Source: Rhodocollybia butyracea
Lineage: Eukaryota; Basidiomycota; Agaricomycetes; Agaricales; Omphalotaceae
Direction: 5' to 3'
Assembly: GCA_015501585.1 (NCBI GenBank)
Contig: JADNRY010000120.1
Span: 1 to 64,000, forward strand
Length of the DNA: 64,000 bases
In this document: in pieces, positions 11,331 through 21,842 of the stretch
Layout of the letters: the number at the start of each line of letters is the position of its first letter
Position numbering within the stretch: the stretch's first letter is position 1
Notes under the pieces: generated by a model
Told to the model about the DNA's origin: nothing
Seen by the model: the letters and a program-made list of their open reading frames with translations, nothing else
The model's database searches: none
Translations under genes and position numbers: made by a program

Positions 11331-12354
11331 GAAGGGCTGATAAGCGAAGGAACGTGTGCGGGCCGAGGAGGCGACAGGAATCAGCGATCCGTATTTTGAG
11401 CTTGCGACTGAGTTTGTGCGCGAGCACGAGATCAAGCAGATTCGAAGGCAGAATGGGTCCTTTGAAGGGAGTAACAAGATGTGAGGGAAGGCTATCCAAT
11501 AATCCAGAATAATAATGTGACCAGAGTCTGATCCTATGATGGCATAGTCTAAGAAAAAAATAAGATGAGGACAAAAGACATACATGTACAGAGCACTCAC
11601 CCTGAGTACCGCCAGTCAACCGAAAAGAGGCGAGAGAACAAAAGGAGCCGAAGACATCCGTGGAAATGCACTCGTGGACCTGCGTAGAACCATCAAGTTG
11701 GGTAATGAAGGAAATGCCAGAGGTTGGAAGGTTGAGAATTGACTACCAGGTCATGGTCTGCTCGCAAAGGGATGGTTTCTTCAACCGGAGGCGGACAGGA
11801 GACTACGATGGGGTAGGAGAATCGTCAGGAACACTCCTAACAGTATCACTCGGCTGAGTGGGGAAAGGGGGACTCGGCCGCGCTGAGGACTAGCCAAGGG
11901 AGAAGGAGACCGAAAGTTTAGATAAGAGCCCTGCTGGACCCCGAACATTCGACCTTCTCAACTATGCTGTTGTTGGGCAGGTGTAGATACATTCGGAAGA
12001 GGAACCGTGCGGTGGAGGGCTATCGTAATGGCTTAGACTACTGAGAGGGACGAATACATCGTTCGATGGAGATGGGACGATGAAATCCGAGTTACGTCTC
12101 GAGAAGAGCCTGTGGGAGATGCAGCACAAACGGAACCAGGAGAAGGCGTTGCTAAATGAGAACGAGAGACAGTTGAGGGGGAAGTCACTGGAGTCAGAGC
12201 CATTGAGTTAGCAATCTTTATTCTAATCGAAAACAGAAATACCCACCTGGCCTGGGGCTAAGAACAATGAAAGGAAAGCCTGCGGGAGACCATTCGGATG
12301 GGGAATTGGAATCTTTTCGGAATTCCTAGTGTCAACTTTGGCGGTCCAGGTGAG
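11331..12354. other. Degenerate region, no gene supported
   Basis: Several Ser/Leu-rich frames overlap on the minus strand (for example 11104-11619), but stops interrupt the reading frame that continues from the fragment below, and no domain is recognisable. Confidence 0.35.
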
Positions 12355-12935
12355 GATTAACGGCCGGCGTCATCTCACGGAGGCATGCACAATGTTCGTT
12401 CGTTTAAACAGCCGTCGAGATTTTGACAGATTGGGGTGCTGTTCCAGAGACAGTCAGTGAAAGTAGACCTCTTCTCTAGGTCATCCAGGGTCCTGGAAAG
12501 GCGAGCGTTCGAGAGAGAAGTTGATCTCATAAAGATAGAATCCGATGATTGAGCGGCAGCAGTGTCTGGTCATGAGGGAAATGTTACGGCCCCGAGTTCT
12601 TAAAAAAGGTAAGTAGAGCCAATCCGAGCAAACACTTCCTGGAGACGGATGAAGGAGTGCCGTGTGCTGGAGAAGCACTGCGGTCCGTCTTCTCATCTCT
12701 CCTCAGCTTCTTCACCCTCTTCCAAACCCGTTCCTACTAAAGCCCAAGAGTACATTCTTCGAATTTCCTATGAGTCCCGGATGTGCAGCAAAGAGAGCGG
12801 TAGGTGGATAAAGGAGTGTGCGGCGGTCCCGAGGCGATAGCGGTAGATGGAAGTTGAAGGTGAAGATTTCGAGTTCTTAGGCGCTCAATGAGCGCCGGTA
12901 ATATTGTGACTCGAGTACCTCGTTATTGGAGTTGA
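12355..12935. repeat. Duplicated block C, copy 2
   Basis: Counterpart of 6965-7490. It includes a short insert at about 12430-12495 that itself resembles block D (ccagagacagtcag then aggtcatccag), showing that the blocks have been shuffled repeatedly. The hairpin GGCGCTCaatGAGCGCC is at 12880-12896. Confidence 0.6.
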
Positions 12936-13060
12936 GGGACGGGTGCTCCAGGAATCACGAATTGGTAAGAACCTGCTCATTGGCAAAGATGAGCGAGAGA
13001 GTATCCGGGAGCTCTTTTCGCTGCGTCTCCCTCATCTCAGAAACCTGTTCCCTGTGGTTA

Positions 13061-13375
13061 GGATCAGTCACAAAGATAATACCCTGAGCGTTCGGGAAGT
13101 CTAAAAATCTAATAAGTAAGACGAGTCTTACGAATCTGAGAAACGGACGTACACTGTGTGTGGAGAGGTATCGTGTCGACGCTCGTCGAAGCGGATACTA
13201 GCGTAGGAGTGGATATTTGGTGAGACGTGGGGGATCCAATACCTGTCATGGGTCCAAAACGAGACCGGTATATGGGCTTCCCCCGCGAGAGTCCCTTTTC
13301 ATTTGAGCCACTGCAAAAAGGTAATTAGAACGTGAAGAGTGTAGACCAGGGGAAAAATACTCACCCTCAACCCGT
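13061..13375 (-). repeat. Duplicated block A, copy 2 (gene fragment)
   Basis: Counterpart of 5288-5603. On the minus strand this copy reads GEAHIPVSFWTHDRYWIPHV and then NIHSYASIRFDERRHDTSP in one frame, so it is the better preserved copy. It continues upstream into LTSLSSRRSPAPSLNFQDNS (13448-13684). The fold might be a beta-rich C2-like domain, but I cannot name the family. Confidence 0.5.
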
Positions 13376-13980
13376 TCGCCCTCCCAGTCCACGGCAACCC
13401 ATCCAAACAAAGCTCCACCTGAGCGATCGCGGTGAAGGACAGAGAAGCTACCCGTTTACAACATAGCTGTCCATATGTCCAGTAGGATGGCTAACGACTC
13501 TACTGCTCTGACCTCTGCCATCCGAAACATCAGAGAGGAAAAAGTTGTCCGAGGAGAAGCAACTGTTATCCTGGAAGTTGAGGGAGGGAGCGGGTGAGCG
13601 TCGTGAAGAGAGAGAAGTGAGAGCTGGGGCGAATGGATCTGAATGGGCGGATGGGTGTTGCGAAAAAAAGTACTTCATAGGCACTGAACGAGTGCTCGTA
13701 ATGGAACCCTTTAGAGCAGCTTGGGACTACTGTCCTCAGTCCAAATTCCAAGACTCATCTTCCATCTCTTTGCCATGCCAAGATCCAAGATCCAATCCTT
13801 CCTGCATATTCCTCGTGTAAGCTCCGAGTTTGAGAACGGCGATCCAGGTGGTATAAGAGCATTGAGGCCGAATACCATGAATGATGGATGTAGCGAGAAG
13901 AGAGATTGAGACTGTTAAGCGCTCGGCGAGCGCTACATGAAGAGAAACCCAATATCTTGGAGGTTTAGGCTTTAAGTTTT
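13376..13980. other. Degenerate sequence with two dyad motifs
   Basis: Ser-rich minus-strand frame remnants lie at 13448-13684. Two variants of the recurrent inverted repeat occur: GCACT-gaacg-AGTGC at 13681-13695 and AGCGCTC-ggc-GAGCGCT at 13918-13934. No gene is supported. Confidence 0.4.
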
Positions 13981-13981
13981 G

Positions 13982-14515
13982 GATGGCTAGGGTGCGAGCA
14001 GAAGATAGGAAGCCGGTGTCTTGAACTTCTTCAATAGTTTCACCAATTGAGAGAACCAGAGTACTGTTGACGAACAAAAGGATGATGTACGAATCGTAGG
14101 GATCTGGAAGAGCTGCGTTATATTTCATCATAAGTAGTAGTAGATCAACTCACCATCTTCCTTTTTTTTTGTCATCCAGACAGCATTTGGGATACCTGGT
14201 AGATCGGAACTGACCAACTCTTCGACCTCCAATCCATGTCGAAGCATCCGTAATGAACTCCTTGAGCCACAGCTGCATGCCGCGAATATCTGGGGTGTAT
14301 CAGATTTCGGAAGGATGTTCAACACCTTGGAATCCAGAATAGGATCCAACGATTCAATTTCATCAGCAAGTGTAAGATTTTTAAGAGTCCGAGGACAGAA
14401 ATATTCATGCAATAGAGGAGAAGTTGAGTCTGCCATGCCGAAAGAACGGTATGATGTCGAACTAAATTCAGGCTCGTCGTTGTCATCACCAAGTTTCTGG
14501 AACTGATAGAACTGG
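13982..14515 (-). pseudogene. RSE1: Captured fragment of splicing factor SF3B3/RSE1
   Basis: The minus strand encodes YQFQKLGDDNDEPEFSST, then LRMLRHGLEVEELVSSDLPG and IPNAVWMTKK, and after a short intron (about 14117-14157) [20 protein letters not shown] followed by [18 protein letters not shown]. This is the stretch of the U2 snRNP subunit SF3B3 that in metazoans reads LRVLRHGLEVSEMAVSELPG...[18 protein letters not shown]. The full protein is about 1200 residues; only about 170 are here, and both ends run into unrelated repeat sequence. The retained intron argues for a DNA-level copy, not a retrocopy. It lies between block C/A and block D copies, so it was probably picked up during the rearrangements. 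It cannot make a working spliceosome subunit. Confidence 0.85.
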
Positions 14516-14548
14516 CGGGAGATGCACCTGCAATACTGCTGGTTGAGC

Positions 14549-15310
14549 TTGCCCATTTATGTGTGAATCGTTGGGTGTTGAAACATATCTTGCCCCAGAG
14601 ACAGTCAGCGAAAGTAGGGAAGGGTCATCCAGTTTCTCCCGAAACTGGGCTACTTGACGGTTCGGTTAAGGACCAGTCAAATATTTAAAGTGACGGCTGG
14701 TTCACAAGGAGCACAAGCACATTCACTAGTTAGAAGTTGGAATCGCCAGACAGTGGTGCATGCAAGGGAAAACAAGGGAAATTTGCCGGTCATGGCTAGC
14801 AATACTATATTAAGAAATGAAAGATTGACAAAAGAAAAAGGAGAACACACCAGAACCAATGAAAATATCAATACAACCAGCTCCAATGCTGTCTCCTCCA
14901 GGTTGCTTGAAGGTAAGGAAGGAAAAACTCAGCCAGTACAATCGACGGCCCGTGTCACGTGACTACATATATTTGACGATAATCGATTGTATTGATATCT
15001 ATTCGCGCTATAGATCTCACTTACACTTCTCTGTAGATTTGATATTTCGAAAAACGCAAATAGATATGATATGTATGATTGTAATGTGTGGTTGGTAACT
15101 AGTTGGGTAGATTGTAGGTGAACATCTTGAGTCTGCAGAAGCATCTTTGGTGAGAGAAAGGCGAAAAGGGAAATAGAAATGATATGTATGATTGTAATGT
15201 GTGGTTAGTAACTAGTTGGGTAGATGGGTATTAAATGAATGAGCGAAAATAAAGTGGATTAGATGTGATCAGATACTAAAGTAGTTGATGGATAACCAAA
15301 CGAACGAGCA
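14549..15310 (+). repeat. Internally deleted copy of the oxygenase locus
   Basis: The first part (14549-14990) repeats the upstream region of the oxygenase gene. It is followed by a scrap around an intron of that gene (15010-15040, like 9505-9540), then by the last coding bases and stop (15110-15185, like 10028-10100), and then by one unit of the downstream tandem repeat (15250-15310). Nearly all coding exons are missing. This is how a non-autonomous deletion derivative of a mobile or recombining segment looks. Confidence 0.65.
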
Positions 15311-15320
15311 AAAAGATAAA

Positions 15321-17229
15321 CTAATTGGAACCAAATTGAATAGAATCTGCAATTTCAGAACGGTAGGAGTTGATGTGCTTTTGGCGAAGCTCCGCAGCAT
15401 GCCTCTCAATTTCGTCATCAGACCGCTCACTGGGAGTGCAATCAATCCATCTTGGTGGTCCCCACAGGTAAGTCATTCGCAGCCAGACCCCATATGCATG
15501 ATCTAGAGCTATAGATCCACAACAATTAGCCAGTAGAATATCTGAAGGATTGTAACGAACCTTTAGGGTTATTTGGTATTGGTTTCACCCAGCGTGAATT
15601 TCTTCCTATACATTCAGCAAAGCAGTAATTTCTTCGCTTTTCGTCGAAAGTCTTGGGCGCGGTTTTAAAATATTCTCGCAAAATTGTCGAAAGTTTCTCC
15701 CTCTTGTCCTCGCCGATATATACAACTTCGTAATTTTCAAGATTGTTTGGCTTCTCTGAATATCCGAGAGGGGTTAAAATATCTCGGATCAAACAGAAAC
15801 CTCGATAGAGGGCACAAACAGTATTTCCTAGTCCACCTTTACTGTCAAAGATATCGATATTGATATTTTGAAGTTGAATATAATGGCGGAAATTTGCCGC
15901 TTGAACAAAACAGACTAGACCCTCCTGTCGCGTGAGAGGTAATAAGGAGGTCGAAGTAGGGATTGCTGAAGTAGGGGGGAGTGAAGAGAGCAAATATGGA
16001 TCAGCTAAGGCTGAGGAACTCTCTGGCGGAGAAGATACAGTGACATTGATAGAGGTATCAGTAGAAGTGAATGATGATGAGGAAGAGGTCCCCAGATGAG
16101 GGAATGTCATTGAAGGAATGTGAGTAGTATTAGGAAGTAAGATGCCACTCGGGGAAGAAGTGGAGTTTGTAGTTGATGCAAGATTCTCCATCGAAGACGA
16201 GGCTGATGACCATGAACAGTTGGAAAGTCTGGTAGGACGAGAGTATGGAGTGAAGCGGGGATAATGGTGTGCAGAAGACATTCTTAACCCAGGAGCTTGT
16301 TCGTGATTGCTCATGAGAACGACACAAAAGTGACGACCTCAAGAATGGTGTGGATTATTTCCCATTATCAAAAAATTGTGGAGATATTGTCGATGACCAT
16401 CAAGTTGATCGTCTATCCCAATAAAAAAAAAGGGCTTAACGAGTAAAGACCCCATTGAGGTCTGGGTGTCACGGATGGCTCCAAAACGAGAGAAGTTGGG
16501 GGAGTCTTCATTAATGGACTTCAAAACGCAAAGTGACAAAGATCCCAGCAATACTGTTGCAGGATCAAATAACATTTGACTGTAATGAGTCGGCATTGAA
16601 GCCTGATGATCCCAGAGAATCTGGACCATCGTTGGAACCCAGATGCCCACGTGTCATTGGATACTTGGACCATTTCCGAGGCCACTTCAATATTCCAGAG
16701 AACAAAGGGAGATATCGGGGGCGTGTAGATATTTGGAGACGTCCAGAGATGCACGGTAATAGCTAGTCCAGGCAAGTTAGCAATTATTTGACGAATAGCT
16801 AATTTGATGCCTTACTAGTACGACCAACTGATGAAGTAGCCACTGGAACAGACGATGATACTGGAATGCTAGATATCGACAGGCCTGAAGGTTCTATCTC
16901 TTCTGGAAAACCTTCGTTACTACCAGAACTAAGAGAAGACTCCGAAACGAGTCCAGTAGAGACTTCGCTTTCCAATGATATTAAAGAGCTTGTCTCCAAA
17001 AAATCAGCTGACCGAAACGATGAGAAAGGTAATTGAGAACATCTCTCTATTGAGGGGTTAGTCGACAAAGAAAAAATCTAGCTGAAGTCAATTCACCGTT
17101 GGATGCTTGAGAACTTAGGCCTGCTGGTGGTAAAGAAAACATTGAAAGTAAGTCGTTTTCACCTGTGAAGTTATATTGATCCTGGCTAGTAGCGCTTGAG
17201 CTGAAAAGTTCCATCCACTCTGCGTTCAT
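15321..17229 (-). CDS. Unrecognised Ser-rich protein gene(s)
   Basis: The minus strand starts at 17229 with MNAEWMELFSSSATSQDQYN, and an intron (about 17046-17098) joins it to a Ser-rich exon. A middle part (about 16340-16760) needs an intron and a one-base shift near 16630 to stay open. The last large exon (from 16314) has a Ser/Pro-rich start and a globular end containing FRHYIQLQNINIDIFDSKGG and EKRRNYCFAECIGRNSRWVK. A final intron with a GTTCGT donor joins an exon ending in YGVWLRMTYLWGPPRWIDC and a charged helix before TAG at 15321. It may be one gene with a lesion, or two genes (15321-16314 and 16339-17229). I recognise no family. It lies head-to-head with the integrase-like gene, about 310 bases apart. 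Confidence 0.4.
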
Positions 17230-17538
17230 GGTGGGGGACTAGTCGAAAGAGAACCACATTGCAAAAATACGGGCTGATATTTATATAATATGATTTTGGT
17301 ACGACTCCAAAAATACAGCCCAAATAGAAAACATCCGAAAGCTCCGGTAAACCATAATTACTTTCAAAGTTTGAACCCGGTTCAACAATTATTCAAAGTT
17401 AAAATATGTATTTTGTGAGAGAAGAGTTTTATTGACTGAGAATTTCGCAGAATTTGAGCTAACCATTAGAACTAGAGAGAGGTTATCTCGAAAAGCTGGA
17501 CTAAGTTGTAGGTCCATGATGACTAAACTGGACAACGT

Positions 17539-19523
17539 GTGCCTGTACCTCACTCTTTTACCATGCGACCACCATCATTTCTGAAATTCAGCCTACTGCT
17601 GTGGTTCTTGTTAAGCCAGCTTGTAACGCTGGGGTGGGCCCCAAACCCCACTGGAAACTCAAATCTTAATGAACATAACGGTCTTTTGGATGCTTTTCGG
17701 GCTCATTATGCACAATTTCAGGCGCTTCTTGTAAATGTATACACCAAAGAAACTGATACATTTCTCTTGCAACTACTTGGTGAAGATCTGGAGGAGTTTG
17801 ACCGTATAGCTGAACGGGTATGTATTATCACAGTTGGTAATTAATGACACAACTCTAACTCAAGATGTAGCATTCAAACATCTTCGAAGTTGAAGAACTC
17901 CAGGTCCTACGAACTGGAGTGCAATTAATGCTTGGGGATCTTCGTGCACTTTATAATCAGCAGATTGAAGCCTCTCATAGTGGGCGGCCTGCTGTGATAT
18001 TTTCAGAGTATACAGGAAATTGTGGGCGCCCTCGTACTGTTATCCATCCTGAATTTCTGAGATGGGCTTATGGCCACACTACAACTTCAGGACTCAGTCA
18101 TTTCCTTGGAATTTCACGTAGGACTGTTCGTCGTCGTCTTCTGGATGCCGGAGTCACGTTTCCTGGTGTAAATCCCTTCCCAACAGTATCGTCAGAAGAT
18201 AGCCATGATCTTCCTGACCCGATTCTTGATGGTCAAGTTGCAGAGCCTATGGAGCTTCCTGAAGACGTACAGGCACAAGCAGCTTCAATTGCATCGAGGT
18301 CTCCAGTTGGATATTTATCAACAATCACTGATGAGCAATTAGATGCTCTGATAAACCAGTTGCGTATTCATTACAGTCGAGCCGGTATTCGAATGATTGA
18401 TGGTATGCTTCGTCGGCTTGGCCATATCATTCAATATAATCGAATATGTCAGTCTCTGCTTCGTATTGATCCTGTAGTTCGGGTTTTTGAGCGTATACGT
18501 ATACGTCGTTGAGGATACTCAGTCCCTGGCCCAAATGCTCTTTGGCACCACGATGGACATCACCGTAAGCTGCTCTAATTATCAGTCATCTTCTTTCATT
18601 GCTTATTGCAGTATCAGGTCTTATACGATGGGGCATTGTAATCCATGGTTTTATAGATGGATATTCTCGTTTAATCACTGGATTGAGAGCCAGTAACAAC
18701 AATCGAGGGCAAACTGTCTTATCACTTTTTCTCTCAGCTGTTCAGAACTATGGTCTTCCTTCACGCTTATGTGGAGATCATGGGGTCAAAAATGTCTGGG
18801 TTGCAGCGTTCATGGAGTTTGCACGTGGAGAAGGCCGAGGGTCTTATATCTGGGGACGGTAAATACCTTCATTTCTTTATAAACTGTATCTGACACTTGA
18901 AGTCTAGGTCTGTCCATAATGTTCGCATTGAACATCTTTGGGTTGATGTCAGCTACTATATCAGCCAAACTTGGAATGATCTTTTTATGCTACTGGAACT
19001 TCGTCATGGTCTGGAAGTTTCAAATGTCAATCACATATGGCTACTTCAGCATCTTTTTCTTGGATCTATCAATGACCAACTAGCGTTCTGGGCAGAAGGG
19101 TGGAATAATCATCGTATTTCTCAGCGCAATGCGCCTGCGCGAAGTCCCGAGGCCATGTTTGGGTTTGATATGTTGGTTTATGGTATGCGGGGTGATTCAT
19201 TGGACCAATTTACCATGTCAGACGAGGAGCTAGAGGTTTTTGGAGTGGACTGGGAGGGATTGCAGGACGAGACAATATTACGATCTCTGCGTAAGAATTA
19301 CCAGGATGATGGTGCAGGATCATGGCTTGGCCATAGAGGTCCACCTCCAGAGCTGAGCGAAGTCGTTGTAGATCCACCCTCTAATTCACTAACCGCTGAT
19401 CAAGTTGCTTCTTTGGATCAGCAGCTGGTCAACTTTGTCCGTGAGCCTCAAGAGGCTGCAGTCGCTCTTCTTTGGGCTAATGCCCTTGCAGTTGCTCGGA
19501 CAATGCGCCCAGATATATTTTAA
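17539..19523 (+). pseudogene. rve-type integrase-like gene with one in-frame stop
   Basis: Exons 17539-17817, 17871-18564, 18612-18858 and 18908-19523 splice cleanly in phase. The middle has a helix-turn-helix-like stretch (LSHFLGISRRTVRRRLLDAG). The catalytic core of the integrase (DDE) fold follows: first Asp in ALWHHDGHH, second in RLCGDHGVKNVW, Glu in SVHNVRIEHLWVDV. The tail (RNAPARSPEAMFGFDM onward) matches the family of single integrase-core proteins widespread in basidiomycetes. The one lesion is TGA at 18510-18512, exactly where relatives have Arg before GYSVPGPN; CGA to TGA is a CpG transition. Such proteins would join DNA strands during transposition. No terminal repeats were found around the gene, so its mobility is unproven. 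Confidence 0.7.
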
Positions 19524-19617
19524 AGTAGCCCTGAACACTGCTTTAGAAAAAATTTGATTTTAATTTGATTTTGTGCTAGAGCATACAGTACTTCTACGAT
19601 AATTCCATGTATCCTTC

Positions 19618-20093
19618 TATCTAAGTTGACAGCTGGCTCGAAGCCAACAAGGCTATGCTTTGTAAACTAACCTTTGAGGTCTTCATGGCCAAACTCCGTG
19701 ACAATCCGATTGCATTGGAACGGGACTGGTTCGAATCCTCACACAAGAAATTGAGGGCTTGCCGTCTTGACGTCGAATCCAACCCTCCTCGAACCGTCTT
19801 TAACTTCTCGAACGAGATCATTTCCCATGCCAACCTCCTCTTAAACACTCCTTGCGAGCAATCCGACGAGAACTTGTGTGAGATTCTTGAGAATGGAATC
19901 GATTCCGACCTCGGCGCTTGCTTTATCAAGGCTCATAGAACCCATACCAAGCTTAAGAACTCCCATCCCCTGTTCTCAATGGACTTTGGCACTTTCAGTG
20001 CTGAACTTGCCTTGCTCAACGAGGACCGCAACTCCGAGAATTGTCACATCTTTGACATCGCTCAACGTATTGCGAATCACTCGAATCACTACC
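19618..20093 (+). mobile_element. Retrotransposon gag remnant
   Basis: An open frame starting with WLEANKAMLCKLTFEVFMAK continues through ERDWFESSHKKLRAC and FSNEIISHANLLLNTPCEQS. The WL-(E/S)-(A/T)-x-K-A start, a tryptophan in the middle and the 'N-LL--T' helix are typical of gag capsid domains in fungal LTR retroelements. No zinc knuckle, protease or polymerase follows; the frame runs into a tandem repeat. It is probably an isolated relic. Confidence 0.5.
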
Positions 20094-20109
20094 TGGTATC
20101 AGTAATTTG

Positions 20110-20390
20110 CCGTATACTGATCGGTCCTTTGCAGTATGCCCGTCGGTCCTTTGCAGTATGCCCGTCGGTCCTTTGCAGTACCATCCATAATTTTCCGTAC
20201 GTCTATCTGTAATCTTCCATACGTCCTTCTGTAATCTTTCGTACGTCCTTCTGTAATCTTCCGTACGTCCTTCTGTAATCTTCCGTACACATCTCTATTG
20301 CCCCTCGTACCTATTCTGTAAGTTGCCGTACACATTTCTATAACCCATCGTAAGTCTCTGTACATATTTTGTAAACCATCAAAGATCATT
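20110..20390. repeat. Tandem repeat, about 21-22 bp unit
   Basis: Roughly ten imperfect copies of a unit like cgtccttctgtaatcttcc are head to tail, changing towards the right into variants with cgtacacatttctataac. The first copies are a separate 21-base unit containing cgtcggtcctttgcagta. There are no unique spacers between repeats. Confidence 0.75.
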
Positions 20391-21224
20391 CAGACCATGC
20401 TGAAGGACTGAGCTTGAACTGAAAACTTGCCCTAACTTAAGATCCAGCTCCCACTTGAAGTCACACCACTTATCTAGATCACATAGATTAACTTACAAAG
20501 AATGTACAATACAAGCAAAGCGAAGTTCAATGTTACTTTGAGTTTCATCCATGATAGTTACAGAACCACATTTTGGCTGAAAATTCAAGGTTCAATGCCT
20601 GAAGACCAGCCTTTTGGGGACGTCCAACGCTCAACAACCACGAAAATTGAGCACGTTCAATGAATTTGTCCGAAATCCGCCGCCATAAAAACCCTATAAC
20701 GACGTCGGTCGGTATGCTTCTCGAATAGCTATAACATTCTTTTGCGGAGCCGACACAAGTCCAAGAAGATTCTTCGCATCATATATCAAACCAGGTTTCA
20801 TCGCCTCAATACCTGTCTGTCGGGGTCGTTCACCAAAAGAGGGCTTACAGTAAGACTGCGTATGAATTTGTGTGATCTTTCAGACACTATTGATAGTTTG
20901 TCTCGCTGGGCAATGAGAATATTGCGCGGGACGTGTCTGCGGCTCTATATCTTGAGTGATTTCCGAGTTGATAAGAGTTGTACTAGGCGGTGGCTCAGTA
21001 TGCCTGATTCTAAAATACACTTTTTCTCCCATGTTCGGAGTTTCGTTGTGATGAATGGCGCGCGATTACTGGCGCTGCCATGAATACCTATCCTGTATGA
21101 TACTGAAAGTCATCTTAAGACAGATGAAGTACTGGCAGATGCAGATCACATGACCGAACTGCCCAGTTCTTGTCCAGTTCCTGCCCAATCATATTGTCCA
21201 GTTGTTACCTTGTAAAAATATCGC
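20391..21224. other. Intergenic, nothing recognised
   Basis: One open frame (20742-21083, plus) has no familiar motif and an unlikely composition. I see no gene. Confidence 0.4.
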
Positions 21225-21492
21225 TCGAAATTTTTAACTAATCACGAGCGAAAAAGATAAGTAATTTCATTATCTTTTTCGTCCGAAAAAGATAACAGAT
21301 TACAGGCGAAATTCTTATCGAAAAAGATAATCAATTACAATAGATTTTTCAGACGAAATTATCAAAGATTTACGAGCGAAATTCTGTTTGTTTTTCAATT
21401 TATTTTTCGCACGAAAAAGAGAACCAATTTCGACCGAAATTCTTATCGAAAAAGGTAAATAATTACAGCAATAATTTCGGAAAAAATTTCGC
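21225..21492. repeat. AT-rich inverted and direct repeat cluster
   Basis: The motif cgaaaaagataa and its complement ttatctttttcg recur at least six times, with attacgagcgaaatt-type links between them. Adjacent opposite copies can pair into hairpins. Confidence 0.65.
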
Positions 21493-21842
21493 CCGTTATT
21501 ATTTGACGCTGGCGTAGTGTCTACAAGAACTTGGGGCCACAGTGAAATCCATCATACTGACGACCCCGTCCGACCTGGCCAGATAGATAATCAATAGAAA
21601 ACTACATAAAATACAACAGTTAAGACGAGTGAAGTAAAGATGCTTCAACCTTGAGATAGCCCGGTTCAAATAGGGATATAACTGGCTTCCGATACTCATA
21701 CTGTGGAAGAAGAGGGAAATACCAATGTTCTTGAATCGCTTGAAGATCAAGAACAAGGGGATTTTGTCTTTCCACAAGATGAATGCTATGACTGAAAGGC
21801 AAGAAATTTAAACACTGAAATGGCCTATAAGCACCACCATGC
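21493..21842. other. Intergenic, downstream of F-box gene
   Basis: Small minus-strand frames are present (21499-21777) without recognisable domains. This is probably 3' flank. Confidence 0.35.

Noticed and set aside
11104..11619. A 171-residue minus-strand protein
   Set aside because: The neighbouring frame carries the coding-like KEKEKRASGLYSQ segment. This one shows no domain and crosses likely intron sequence.
20110..20390. CRISPR-like array
   Set aside because: Units are adjacent without unique spacers, they drift in sequence, and the genome is fungal. It is an ordinary tandem repeat.
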